From positions 1-46,515 of the forward strand of contig VMTC01000039.1 of NCBI GenBank assembly GCA_013791765.1: 46,515 nucleotides of DNA, in the 5' to 3' direction. This DNA comes from Rhodoferax sp. (GTDB lineage Bacteria; Pseudomonadota; Gammaproteobacteria; Burkholderiales; Burkholderiaceae_C). Shown here in pieces: positions 1 to 7,368 of the stretch. The translations under genes and the position numbers were made by a program. The first letter of the stretch is position 1. Each line of letters begins with the position of its first letter. A model generated the notes under the pieces. The model ran no database searches, was not told where the DNA came from, and worked only from the letters and a program-made list of their open reading frames with translations.

Positions 1-250
1 CCACGAACACACCCAGATTTTGCAAGCACTGACGATCAAGAAACCCACCCTTCCCGCCCAGTTGACCCTTTTGTAGTGGCGCGTTTGCAGCGCACCCCTA
101 TATAGATCAACACGTTACAAATTTAAGTGGGGAACTCGGGCGGGCTCGAGCTACGGATTGCTCATGCGGTGGCCCAACCCGTCTGCAGTTGTTCTCTGAT
201 CCGCCTGGCTTCTGGCAGCCGAGCATGGTCATGCGCGGTCAACGCGGTGC
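1..250. other. Intergenic stretch at window edge, no gene seen
   Basis: I see no convincing coding region here. A TTGACC at 62-67 and a TATATA at 99-104 on the plus strand are about 31 bases apart, too far for a standard sigma-70 promoter. Any gene to the left is outside the window. Confidence 0.4.
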
Positions 251-355
251 TCAGGTGCACCCACGCATGAAAAACAACAGCAACAGGATTGGGACCGGGA
301 TTCCCACGAGCCAAAGCAAAATCCACCCAATCTTTCCTTCTTCTTTGTTACGCAT
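251..355 (-). CDS. 34-residue single-span membrane protein
   Basis: A short ORF reads MRNKEEGKIGWILLWLVG, then a proline break (IPVPI), a leucine run, and ends FFMRGCT. It has a charged N-terminus, one hydrophobic helix (residues about 9-29) with a central PxP, and a basic, cysteine-containing tail. The ATG is preceded at good spacing by AGGAAAG, a strong Shine-Dalgarno match, which favours real translation. A perfect hairpin lies just upstream at 375-397. The composition is that of short inner-membrane proteins; I do not know its function. It could be a chance ORF, but the RBS and clean membrane topology argue against that. Confidence 0.5.
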   Translation of the reverse strand: MRNKEEGKIGWILLWLVGIPVPILLLLFFMRGCT

Positions 356-374
356 AGCAACTTTCCTTTCTTTC

Positions 375-397
375 AAGCCAGGAATTTTTCCTGGCTT
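375..397. terminator. Perfect 10-bp-stem hairpin upstream of the 34-residue ORF
   Basis: The arms AAGCCAGGAA and TTCCTGGCTT are exactly complementary around a 3-base loop. There is no T run after the stem on either strand, so intrinsic termination is not assured. Its place, 20 bases before the start codon of the small minus-strand ORF, would also suit an mRNA 5' stabiliser or a block to upstream transcription. Confidence 0.4.
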
Positions 398-512
398 TGT
401 GCATTGCCTGTATGCCAAGGCTCAACCGATTTTCCCGTTGCAACTGGCGTGTGATGGCCGCCAGCGCTCAGACAGGTGCGAAGCACCGCCTAATGGACAA
501 TCTCGGTTGAAT
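398..512. other. Intergenic, nothing recognised
   Basis: No ORF with a ribosome binding site and no recognisable protein similarity was seen on either strand. It lies downstream (minus sense) of the hydrolase remnant and may be further decayed sequence of the same gene. Confidence 0.3.
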
Positions 513-622
513 GGTCAAAGCCCCCGGTCGTAGCCAAGGGCCCGGCAACCCGCATCGGCAAGCGCCATCGCCTGTTCATCCCAGCTGTCCGATGACAGCG
601 GTCACCCGTGAATCAGAATCAC
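513..622 (-). pseudogene. Decayed alpha/beta-hydrolase (chloroperoxidase-like) fragment
   Basis: Read on the minus strand, one frame gives VILIHG, a stop (TGA where Trp is usual), then PLSSDSWDEQAMALADAG and CRALGYDRG before another stop. This matches the oxyanion-hole LIHGxPLSSxSWxxQ block and the YDRRGFG strand of the non-haem chloroperoxidase branch of the alpha/beta-hydrolase fold. No start codon, nucleophile elbow or C-terminal catalytic His is present. Only about 37 of some 275 residues survive. Stops inside the conserved block show it is not functional. Confidence 0.6.
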
Positions 623-706
623 GTCTCAACCCTCGCCTCAATCCTGGATACAAAGCTCGGTTTGGTCGGCGGATGATCGCGCTGCCGCGTGCTGGGACGA
701 CGGGGC

Positions 707-1258
707 TTAGTTTTTACCGAATTTGGCTTTGGCGGCTGCCACGCAGCTGGTCTTGGCATCAGCTGTCAGGGCGTCGCATTTTTCGACGGCGACCTTGTAG
801 TTGGCATCGCTCTTGTCATCAGCCGCCTCTTTCTTGGCTTCACCGATCTGCTTGCCCAGCTTGGCGTCCGCCAGGGCCTTGACTTCTACCGCCTTGGCTT
901 CCTTGACGCAGACATCTTTGGGGTTGCCGGCCAGGTCGTCGCACTTCTCTTTGGCAACAGCATAGGCCGATTTGGCCTTGGCTTGCAACACCTTGGTCAT
1001 GTCAGCTGCTTTGCCGGTGTAGCTGTATTCCAGCTCGGCGAGGGCCACTTTTTCCTTGGCCTTGGCTTCTTCGACGCAGACATCCTTGGCGTTGTCCTTT
1101 AATGTGGCACAAACTGCTTTGTCAGCTTTGTAGTCAGCGCTGATGCGGGTTTTTTCGGCCTTGTATTCGGGCTTGGTGAGGGTGGCAGCCTGGGCTACCG
1201 AGAAAGACAGCAGGGCCGCAACAACGAGTGAGGCTTTGAAGTTGAAAGATGTGCTCAT
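707..1258 (-). CDS. Exported protein with three CX10C repeats
   Basis: The 183-residue product starts MSTSFNFKASLVVAALLSFS and has a Sec signal peptide ending VAQA. The mature part is alanine- and lysine-rich, probably helical. It carries three related segments in which two cysteines are spaced exactly ten residues apart (C-ATLKDNAKDV-C, C-DDLAGNPKDV-C, C-DALTADAKTS-C), each followed by EAKA/AAKA. Paired cysteines in an exported protein suggest three disulfide-closed helical hairpins. The ATG at 1258 is chosen because AAGGA precedes it and the signal peptide starts there; the longer reading frame upstream adds a segment unlike any leader. I do not recognise a named family. TolA-like composition is a possible but weak comparison. 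Confidence 0.75.
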   Translation of the reverse strand: MSTSFNFKASLVVAALLSFSVAQAATLTKPEYKAEKTRISADYKADKAVCATLKDNAKDVCVEEAKAKEKVALAELEYSYTGKAADMTKVLQAKAKSAYAVAKEKCDDLAGNPKDVCVKEAKAVEVKALADAKLGKQIGEAKKEAADDKSDANYKVAVEKCDALTADAKTSCVAAAKAKFGKN

Positions 1259-1377
1259 GAAAATCCTTGGTAAGTGCCAGCAATTGAATGTTCGAGGCGG
1301 TTGCCTCTCGCCACGCACGGGCCCAATGGCCGCATGTGAGATGTGACGTGGATTGAGAATACAAAGACCCATGACGT

Positions 1378-1405
1378 GGGTCTGTGCGCTGGCCCACGCA
1401 GACCC
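1378..1405. other. Hairpin upstream of the CX10C-repeat gene
   Basis: GGGTCTGTG pairs with CGCAGACCC (one G-T wobble) around a 10-base loop. It lies about 120 bases upstream of the start codon at 1258, in the probable 5' untranslated or promoter region. No T run follows it. Its role is unknown. Confidence 0.3.
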
Positions 1406-1414
1406 GTTGATGGT

Positions 1415-1428
1415 TTGATAACTCGCAA
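1415..1428 (-). promoter_or_regulatory. Upstream element shared with the hsp20 gene
   Basis: The minus strand reads TTGCGAGTTATCAA. The same 14 bases occur at 10651-10664, and 4 of the 6 bases on one flank also agree. Here it lies 157 bases before the CX10C-protein start; there it lies 113 bases before the small heat-shock gene start, in the same orientation. This could be a common operator or promoter element, but a 14-base match by chance is possible in a window of this size. Confidence 0.25.
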
Positions 1429-1599
1429 TCATCGTGCACACCGACATGGAATGCTGGAGGCAATCAAGCCCGCCTTGATCGCTTGGCCACGCGCCCCCAC
1501 GAAGCAGATCAAGTCAGTGCGCACGTCAGCGATCCGGTCGTCAATGCCGCCCACCAGTGACAGCCATGGCAACAGCCGTGACTCAAGATGGGCAGGCCA

Positions 1600-1760
1600 A
1601 GGTCAATTCACGCTTACGGAAGTTCAGTCATACCCAAGACCACCGCCTTGCAGCCCAGCTGCACGACCTTCGGGATCGGTCGGCTGGCGGTGCGGTCACT
1701 GATGATGTTGCGCCCTGACATGCTCCAGCGCCTCGGCGGCACGGCTGGCAGACACGCGGG
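1600..1760 (-). pseudogene. Possible STAS-domain (RsbR-like) remnant
   Basis: One minus-strand frame gives ISDRTASRPIPKVVQLGCKAVVLGMTELP, quoted here as ISDRTASRPIPKVV and QLGCKAVVLGM. This resembles the D-T-A...K-VV...LGC-AVV-GI stretch of RsbR/RsbS-type STAS domains. After in-frame stops the frame continues IDLGLPILSHG, which resembles the next helix and strand of that fold. Stops and a probable frame change upstream mean it is not translated as one protein. The similarity is from memory and short. Confidence 0.35.
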
Positions 1761-1839
1761 TTTGCATCTGCAAGCAAGGACTGACTGGGCCGACCGCGGC
1801 CATGCGGTCGGTGATTGAACTTAGAGAACGGCCTGTTTT

Positions 1840-1893
1840 GGCCCGTAGCTCTCGTCCAGAAAGCGTCAAATGCTATCTGTTTTTTGAATAGCG
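1840..1893 (+). repeat. Comamonadaceae-type palindromic repeat, copy 1 (intergenic, degenerate)
   Basis: This is a copy of the repeat best seen at 38701-38763. It keeps the terminal inverted pair GCTATC...AATAGC around a T-rich loop and a diverged CCCGTAGCTC block in place of GGCTCTAGCCC. It lies 12 bases past the stop codon of the ABC permease gene. Confidence 0.5.
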
Positions 1894-1905
1894 TTCCTTG
1901 GGGTT

Positions 1906-4524
1906 TTACCAATCCTCCTTCACCGCCAGCACGGCGTCTTTGCCTGCTGCTGCGCGCCCGGCCAGCCAGGCGGTCACCGTGCCGGCCAGCACCACGGCCA
2001 GGCACAAGAGCAGCAGGCGGCCCCAGGGCAGCATCAGCTCCATGGTCCAGTGAAAGCTCTGCGGGTTCACCACATGCACCAGCACCACCGACACCGCCAG
2101 CCCCAGGCCGAGCCCGGCTATGGCGCCCACGCTGGTCCAGGCGCTGCCCTCCAGGGCGACCAATTGCAGAATCTGGCGCCGCGTCAGCCCCAGGTGCGCC
2201 AACAGGCCAAACTCCTTGCGCCGCGACAGCACCTGGGCGCTGAAGCTGGCCGCCACACCGAACAGGCCAATCGCAATCGCCACGGCTTGCAGCCAGTAGG
2301 TCACGGCAAAACTGCGGTCAAAGATGCGCAGCGAGGTGGCGCGAATCTGGCTGGCGGTACCAAATTCGAGCAGCTCGCTGGTGGCGCCGTTGCGCCCCGA
2401 AATGGCGCTATCCGTAGCACCCGTAGCTGCGCCATTGGCCATGCCAACGCCCTGATCGGCCAGTGCGCGCACGGCTTGCTGCACCGCCTCGGCCGCGCCC
2501 GGTTTGTCAAGCCACAGCGCCAGGTCGTTGGCGCGCCGGTCGCCGGTGAGGCGCTCGAACACGCGCTGGTCGATCGCGATGGCACCACTTTGGCGGGCAT
2601 AGTCGCGCCACACGCCTGCTACATAAAAAATAGCTGATTGCGCACTATCGACGGGGGCTAGAGCCTGAAATGATGCTGAAAGTGGGGCAAAGACCGTGCC
2701 CAGCCTGACGCCCTGCAGATCGAGCATCGCCTCGCTCACATAGATGCCAATCTGCCCGGGCGGCACCGCCAAAGCATCGCCCACCAGCGGCAGGCTGCGC
2801 GCGGGCTCCAGCAGGTCGCGCGCGATCAACGCCACCGGTGGCTGCGCCGGGTCCAGCTTGAGCGACACCAGGCGTTGCGACTGCAGCTTCTGGACCCCCG
2901 GCAGTTGCGCGACTAAGCGCACAAAATCAGGCGTGAAGTACACCGTGTCGCTGGCGCTCAAGCTTCGGGCGCTGCGAACATACAGGTCAGCGGGCAGTAT
3001 GCGGTCCAGCCACACCGTCACCGATTCTCTAAAGCTCGCCACCATCACCGTTAGCGCCACCGCCAGACTGAGCGAGGCCACCACCCCGCTGACCGCCACC
3101 GCCGCCGACTCGCGTTGCCGCCGCGCGCGCTCCACCGCGAGCAATGGCAAGGTGTGACGCGCCACGCGCGGCGCCAGCCGGTCCAGCAGCACGCCAATCA
3201 GCCACGGCAGCGCCGTGATGCCGCCCAGCAGCAGCAAGCCGACCGATACATAGGCCGCCAGTGGAATGCCAAAAACGGCCGGAGCCCTCGTCAACAGGGC
3301 GCCAGAAGCTATTAAAAAAATACTGATCCAGTGGCTGTGGCGGACGCCCTGGGTGCTGTCCAGCCCTTTAAGCGTTTGTGCCGGCGGCAGGCTCTGCGCC
3401 CGCCTTGCGGGCCACCAACCGCCCACCAGCGCGGCGACCAGCCCCAAAGCGCCGTAGCCCAGCGCGGCCCAGCCGCTCCATTGCAACTGCGGTGAGCCTC
3501 CGGCAAAAAAACCGCCACCCAGGTCGCCGCCGAGCAGGCGCAGCGCCAGCGCCGCCAACGCCGTGCCCAAGGCAATGCCGGCCGCGCTGCCGACCAGGCC
3601 CAGTGCCAATGATTCCCACAACACCAGCGCCAGCCGCTTGCGTGCGCTCAGGCCCAGCACCGCCAGCAAGGCAAACTGCTGCGCGCGCTTGGCCACGCTC
3701 AAGGACAGCACCGAGAACACCAAAAATGCCCCGGTGAACAGCGCAATCAAGGCCAGCACGCTGAGGTTGACGCGGTAGGCGCGCGACAGGTCCTGCGCCT
3801 GCGTTTGCGCGTCACCGGGTGGGCTCAAGCTCAGGCCGGCCGGCCAGTCGGGCGCGGCCTGCAGCGCGCGCGCAAGCCCGAGCGCATCCACGCCCGCTTG
3901 CAGCCGCAGGTCGATGCGCGTGAGCTGGCCCTGCTTGTCAAACAGCTCTTGCGCCGCGCCAATGTCCATCACCGCCAGCGCCGCACCGCCCGCCCGCACC
4001 TTGCCCGCGACCGTGACTGTGTGCATCTGCAGGCCGCTTTGCAGGCGCAGCGTGTCGCCCTGCACGAGTTTTTGCGCGGCGGCGTTCAGGAACACCGTGT
4101 CGGGGGCAAATAGCGCCAGCCGGTCGGCGGCTTTTGAGGGCAGCGGCATCAGGTCGGGCGCCACAAAGGGAACCACCAGCGCGTCGACGCCCACCACGCG
4201 CACGGAAGCGCGGCGTCCGTCAGGTGCCAGCGCATAGCTGCCCAGCTCCAGTACCGGGCTGGCGAGTTGAACCTGAGGGTGGCGCGAGACCCCGGCAAAC
4301 AAGGTTTCATCAAAACTGCCCTGCACACTGCTCAGCTCCAGGTCGGGCTGGCCATTGACCGAACGCACCGCCTGAGAAAATTCGTCCAGCGCCGAGGCGT
4401 TGATGAGTTGCACCGAAAACGCCAGCGCCACCCCCAGCATCACCGCCACTACGGCCGCCGCATTGCGCCACGGGTGCTGGCGCAGCTCTTGCCAGGAGAA
4501 GGTTTTCAGAAGGTCAAACATCAT
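1906..4524 (-). CDS. Large FtsX/MacB-type ABC transporter permease
   Basis: The product has 872 residues. The order is an N-terminal membrane helix (about 22-45), a periplasmic MacB-core-like domain (about 46-260), an FtsX domain with three helices (about 265-375), two central helices (about 395-450), a second periplasmic domain (about 475-735), and a C-terminal FtsX domain (about 740-865). This duplicated layout is typical of the large permeases of the LolC/MacB superfamily, which act in the inner membrane on lipoproteins, peptides or envelope substrates with a separate ATPase. The ATPase gene at 6712-7368 is the obvious partner, although three unrelated genes separate them. Two palindromic repeats lie in frame, at residues about 401-416 and 617-635, in opposite orientations. 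Substrate unknown. Confidence 0.85.
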   Translation of the reverse strand: MMFDLLKTFSWQELRQHPWRNAAAVVAVMLGVALAFSVQLINASALDEFSQAVRSVNGQPDLELSSVQGSFDETLFAGVSRHPQVQLASPVLELGSYALAPDGRRASVRVVGVDALVVPFVAPDLMPLPSKAADRLALFAPDTVFLNAAAQKLVQGDTLRLQSGLQMHTVTVAGKVRAGGAALAVMDIGAAQELFDKQGQLTRIDLRLQAGVDALGLARALQAAPDWPAGLSLSPPGDAQTQAQDLSRAYRVNLSVLALIALFTGAFLVFSVLSLSVAKRAQQFALLAVLGLSARKRLALVLWESLALGLVGSAAGIALGTALAALALRLLGGDLGGGFFAGGSPQLQWSGWAALGYGALGLVAALVGGWWPARRAQSLPPAQTLKGLDSTQGVRHSHWISIFLIASGALLTRAPAVFGIPLAAYVSVGLLLLGGITALPWLIGVLLDRLAPRVARHTLPLLAVERARRQRESAAVAVSGVVASLSLAVALTVMVASFRESVTVWLDRILPADLYVRSARSLSASDTVYFTPDFVRLVAQLPGVQKLQSQRLVSLKLDPAQPPVALIARDLLEPARSLPLVGDALAVPPGQIGIYVSEAMLDLQGVRLGTVFAPLSASFQALAPVDSAQSAIFYVAGVWRDYARQSGAIAIDQRVFERLTGDRRANDLALWLDKPGAAEAVQQAVRALADQGVGMANGAATGATDSAISGRNGATSELLEFGTASQIRATSLRIFDRSFAVTYWLQAVAIAIGLFGVAASFSAQVLSRRKEFGLLAHLGLTRRQILQLVALEGSAWTSVGAIAGLGLGLAVSVVLVHVVNPQSFHWTMELMLPWGRLLLLCLAVVLAGTVTAWLAGRAAAGKDAVLAVKEDW
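2621..2674 (-). repeat. Palindromic repeat, copy 2 (in frame inside ABC permease)
   Basis: On the minus strand it reads CATTTCAGGCTCTAGCCC, then GATAG, then CAGCTATTTTTTATG. This matches the ileS copy at 38701-38763 block for block. It encodes residues about 617-635 of the permease (SASFQALAPVDSAQSAIFYV) without breaking the frame. Confidence 0.75.
3279..3324 (+). repeat. Palindromic repeat, copy 3 (in frame inside ABC permease, degenerate)
   Basis: The plus strand reads GAGCCCTCGTCAACAGGGCG and then AGCTATTAAAAAAATA. It keeps the GCCC, AGGGCG and AGCTATT blocks of the ileS copy in the same order and at similar spacing. It encodes residues about 401-416 (FLIASGALLTRAPAVF) between the first FtsX domain and the next helix. 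It is more diverged than copies 2, 4 and 7. Confidence 0.5.
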
Positions 4525-4799
4525 TCATACATTGAAAGGGCCAGGCTCGGATCAATTCAAGCCTGAATTGATTTTGATGGGTTCGAGATTGGGTTGGGCT
4601 TGGTTTGCCCCTGGTTTAGCCCCATTTTTGCATTCATTTTCTGGATTCACCCAAGCGTCCACCGCGGCCCGTCTATTTGCCCTGTTTCTTGACAAAGCTC
4701 AAGCGCGCGGGTGGGGTCTGCTTCCAGAATCGGCGCTAACTGATGGGCTTCTGTCCATCTTTGTATTTGTCACACGAGGCAAAAAAAGGGAGAAAAAAA

Positions 4800-5273
4800 A
4801 TGGGTGAACGATTAACCACCGGCGAGATATGCACCCGCAACGTCAGCATCGCCTTGCGCGAAACGACCTTGCCGGGTGCAGCCCGCCTGATGCGGGAGAA
4901 CCATGTTGGCTGTCTGGTGGTGGTCGATGAGGTGGCGGGTAAGCGCGTGGTGGCCGGCTTGCTGACCGACCGCGACATCGTCACGGCGGTCATCGCCGCT
5001 GACATTGACCCGGCCACGCTGCGGGTCGAAGACGTCATGAGCACGGATTTGGTCACCGCGCGCGAGGATGACTCGCTGATTGACCTGATGCACACCATGC
5101 GCCGCAAGGGCGTTCGGCGCATTCCCGTGGTGGGCGCCCAGGATGAGTTGGTCGGTTTGGTCACGCTCGACGATGTGCTCGACATCCTGGCGCAAGAACT
5201 GGGGCTGCTGGTGGCCACCATCGACAGCGAGGGCCAGCGCGAACGGCAGTTGCGCAAGTCAGCTGCCGCTTGA
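4800..5273 (+). CDS. Two-CBS-domain protein
   Basis: The 157-residue product consists of little but two CBS domains (about 10-70 and 76-140). The typical segments are GLLTDRDIVTAVIA, VEDVMSTDLVTA, and GVRRIPVVG followed by GLVTLDDVLDILA. CBS pairs bind adenine nucleotides and act as energy or stress sensors, usually as dimers in the cytoplasm. The start at 4800 is chosen because GGGAG lies 7 bases before it; a longer frame starts at 4743 but would put a basic, non-conserved leader in front. A TTGACA at 4689-4694 lacks a clear -10 partner. It stands alone, with divergent and convergent neighbours, so the target is unknown. Confidence 0.85.
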   Translation: MGERLTTGEICTRNVSIALRETTLPGAARLMRENHVGCLVVVDEVAGKRVVAGLLTDRDIVTAVIAADIDPATLRVEDVMSTDLVTAREDDSLIDLMHTMRRKGVRRIPVVGAQDELVGLVTLDDVLDILAQELGLLVATIDSEGQRERQLRKSAAA

Positions 5274-5308
5274 GCGGGCCAGGCTCGGCCAAACGCAGGT
5301 CCTTAGGC

Positions 5309-5719
5309 CTAGGCAGGATCGCCCAGCGCCGCCAGCACCTGCTCTGGCATGCGCCGGGGGCGCAAGCTGGTGGCCTGAACACAGCCCACCCGAATCAAGC
5401 CTGTCGCCAGCAGCGTGTCGCCGCGCCAAGCTTGTTGCTCCAGTTGCATCGACGCCTGCCGCTGCGCCACCACCTTGACAGTCACCTGGATCAGGTCGTC
5501 CAGTTTGGCTGAGGCCAGATAACGCAATTGCACTTCAGCCACCACAAAAATAGCGCCGGTTTGCGCTTGCAGGACGCTTTGCTCGATCCCGAGAGCGCGT
5601 AACCACTCGGTGCGGGCACGCTCGAAGAATTTGAGGTAATTGGCGTAAAACACCACGCCGCCAGCGTCGGTGTCTTCCCAGTAGACGCGTAGGTTGAAGG
5701 GGTTACAGCGTTCAGGCAC
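5309..5719 (-). CDS. ybgC: YbgC-type acyl-CoA thioesterase
   Basis: This is a single hot-dog-fold enzyme of 136 residues, close to the 134 of Escherichia coli YbgC. It has the family motif YWEDTDAGGVVFYANYLKFF with the catalytic Asp at residue 18, then ERARTEWLRALG. It hydrolyses short acyl-CoA thioesters in the cytoplasm and is usually found beside tol-pal genes; here it is not. There is no ATG. GTG at 5719 gives the family length; TTG codons at 5728 and 5776 are alternatives, and none has a good ribosome binding site. Confidence 0.8.
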   Translation of the reverse strand: MPERCNPFNLRVYWEDTDAGGVVFYANYLKFFERARTEWLRALGIEQSVLQAQTGAIFVVAEVQLRYLASAKLDDLIQVTVKVVAQRQASMQLEQQAWRGDTLLATGLIRVGCVQATSLRPRRMPEQVLAALGDPA

Positions 5720-5783
5720 GGTTTTCAAATTGACGGACTCGGTTTGCGGGTGGCCACAACGCCTGCACCAGCTCAAGGGGCCC

Positions 5784-6404
5784 CTAATGGGCCTGCGCCG
5801 TTGCGCTTTGCACGATCATGAAGATGACGGCGTTGCGCATGTCGGTGTCGCTCAGGTTGTTCAGACCTGCGCGCGCCGGCATTGACTTGTGGCCGCTGAC
5901 GGCAGAGCGTGCCAGGGCTTCAACCCCGACTTGCAGACGCGGCTTCCAGGCCGCGAAATCATCGGCCCGGGGCGCGCCCGCTTTGCCGTCACCGTGGCAG
6001 TTCAGGCAGTGGCTTTGCACCAGCTGCTCTGGGTTAATGGTGCGCGGCGACGCATACGGCTTGGTGGGATCGACGGCATGGCCAAAACTGACCATGTAGG
6101 CAATGGCGCGGCTGATTTCAAGGTCGCTCAGGGCGGGTTGCCCGCCGTGGGCCGGCATGTTGCCGAGCCCTGAAATGGCGTGCTCCGCGAGCTTGCCCAA
6201 GCCCTGCTTGGCATGCTGCGTCCAGGCCCCGACGTCGCCGATCATGGGCGCGCCATCTTTGCCCGTGGCGTGGCACGCAGCGCAAACCTGTTGCACCACC
6301 TCGAGCCCGGTCTTGTCTGCCGCCATTGCGCTTGAAACTCCCAGCATCAGCACGGCAAGCATGGTGCGCGCGCTGTGGCTACGTGAACATTGATTATTCA
6401 GCAT
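5784..6404 (-). CDS. Periplasmic diheme cytochrome c (c5-like)
   Basis: The 206-residue precursor has a signal peptide ending SSAMA. It has two tandem class I cytochrome domains: CAACH at residues 41-45 with a likely axial Met at 83 (NMPAHGG), and CLNCH at 133-137 with Met175 (SMPARAG). Both domains resemble cytochrome c5, which shuttles electrons to terminal oxidases or reductases in the periplasm. The ATG at 6404 is preceded by GGAGGC at good spacing. A -10/-35 pair lies just upstream (6446-6473). The two halves are alike, suggesting internal duplication. Confidence 0.88.
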   Translation of the reverse strand: MLNNQCSRSHSARTMLAVLMLGVSSAMAADKTGLEVVQQVCAACHATGKDGAPMIGDVGAWTQHAKQGLGKLAEHAISGLGNMPAHGGQPALSDLEISRAIAYMVSFGHAVDPTKPYASPRTINPEQLVQSHCLNCHGDGKAGAPRADDFAAWKPRLQVGVEALARSAVSGHKSMPARAGLNNLSDTDMRNAVIFMIVQSATAQAH

Positions 6405-6711
6405 GTCGCCTCCGGTCGGTTCTGGGTGGTTACCCAATCTCGCAAATTATAGGCAGCGCAGTTTGTTTGTCTATTGATTGAACGCATCGAAGGCGCGTCG
6501 GCGCTGGCCCCATGGCGCCAACCGGGTCGCGCTGACGTCGCGGTCTGAATACTGGGCCGGCGCGTTGAGTCAAAAAATTCCGGATGGCAACGCCATGCTG
6601 GTCGCACCAGGCGGAGATGTTGGGTAATTGACAAATCAATGAGGGCGGCAGGAGTGAGATAAAGCAGATGTCAACCGACGCGCAATCAGTGGCCTGCGAT
6701 CATGCCGAGCC
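6405..6711. other. Intergenic region between cytochrome c and ABC ATPase
   Basis: Apart from the promoter at 6446-6473 I see no gene or strong hairpin. It separates the end of the ABC ATPase gene from the cytochrome gene, both on the minus strand. No intrinsic terminator was recognised for the ATPase-miaA unit. Confidence 0.4.
6446..6473 (-). promoter_or_regulatory. Sigma-70-like promoter of the diheme cytochrome c gene
   Basis: On the minus strand TAGACA (6473-6468) is followed after 16 bases by a perfect TATAAT (6451-6446). Transcription would start near 6439, giving a leader of about 35 bases before the ATG at 6404. Confidence 0.55.
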
Positions 6712-7368
6712 TCAACGCGCCAAGGGGATTAATCCATCGGCCCCCAGCCGCAGTACCCGGTCAGCGCGGGTCGCTGCGGCTTGCGAATGGGTCACCAGTA
6801 CCAGCGAGGCGTGCTGTTGGCGGGCCTGCTCGATCAAGGCGTCCATCACGCGGGCGGCGGTGCTGGGGTCCAGGTTGCCGGTGGGCTCGTCGGCCAGCAG
6901 CAACTTTGGGCGGTGCACCAGGGCCCGGGCAATCGCCACGCGCTGCAACTGGCCACCACTGAGCTGCTGCGGCAAGCGCGCGCCCAAGCCGTCCAGGCCG
7001 ACGGCCGTCAGCATGGCTTGCACCCGGTCGTCGTCGTGCTGTCCCAGCAGCATCAGGGGCAGCGCCACGTTTTGCGCCACATCCAGATGCGGCAGCACGT
7101 GAAAGGCCTGGAAAACAAAGCCGATCTTCTCGCGCCGCAGGCGCGCCAACTGCTCATCGTTCAATTGGCTCAGATCAAGTTCGTCAAGTACGACGGACCC
7201 GCTGTCCCACTGGTCCAGCCCGGCCAGGCAATTGAGCAGGGTTGATTTGCCCACACCCGACTCGCCCACGATCGCTACAAACTCGCCATCGGGCACAGTC
7301 AACGACACGTTCGCAAACACCGGCACGTCGCCGTAGTGTTTACTCAAATTGGACACAACCAGACTCAT
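6712..7368 (-). CDS. LolD/MacB-type ABC transporter ATPase
   Basis: The 218-residue product has Walker [10 protein letters not shown], the signature [15 protein letters not shown], Walker [13 protein letters not shown], and a switch His in VTHS. The sequence [20 protein letters not shown] is typical of the LolD/MacB/FtsE branch, which drives FtsX-type permeases rather than importers. Its start overlaps the miaA stop by four bases (ATGA), so the two are translationally coupled. The FtsX-like permease at 1906-4524 is the only permease of matching type nearby, and I infer that they work together. Confidence 0.85.
   Translation of the reverse strand: MSLVVSNLSKHYGDVPVFANVSLTVPDGEFVAIVGESGVGKSTLLNCLAGLDQWDSGSVVLDELDLSQLNDEQLARLRREKIGFVFQAFHVLPHLDVAQNVALPLMLLGQHDDDRVQAMLTAVGLDGLGARLPQQLSGGQLQRVAIARALVHRPKLLLADEPTGNLDPSTAARVMDALIEQARQQHASLVLVTHSQAAATRADRVLRLGADGLIPLAR

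Noticed and set aside
189-533. 114-codon plus-strand ORF at the left end
   Set aside because: It has no ribosome binding site, crosses the 34-residue ORF and the perfect hairpin on the other strand, and has no protein-like pattern.
1259-1447. Longer N-terminus for the CX10C protein
   Set aside because: The extension lies before a clear signal peptide and a good ribosome binding site at 1258, and would bury the signal inside the protein.
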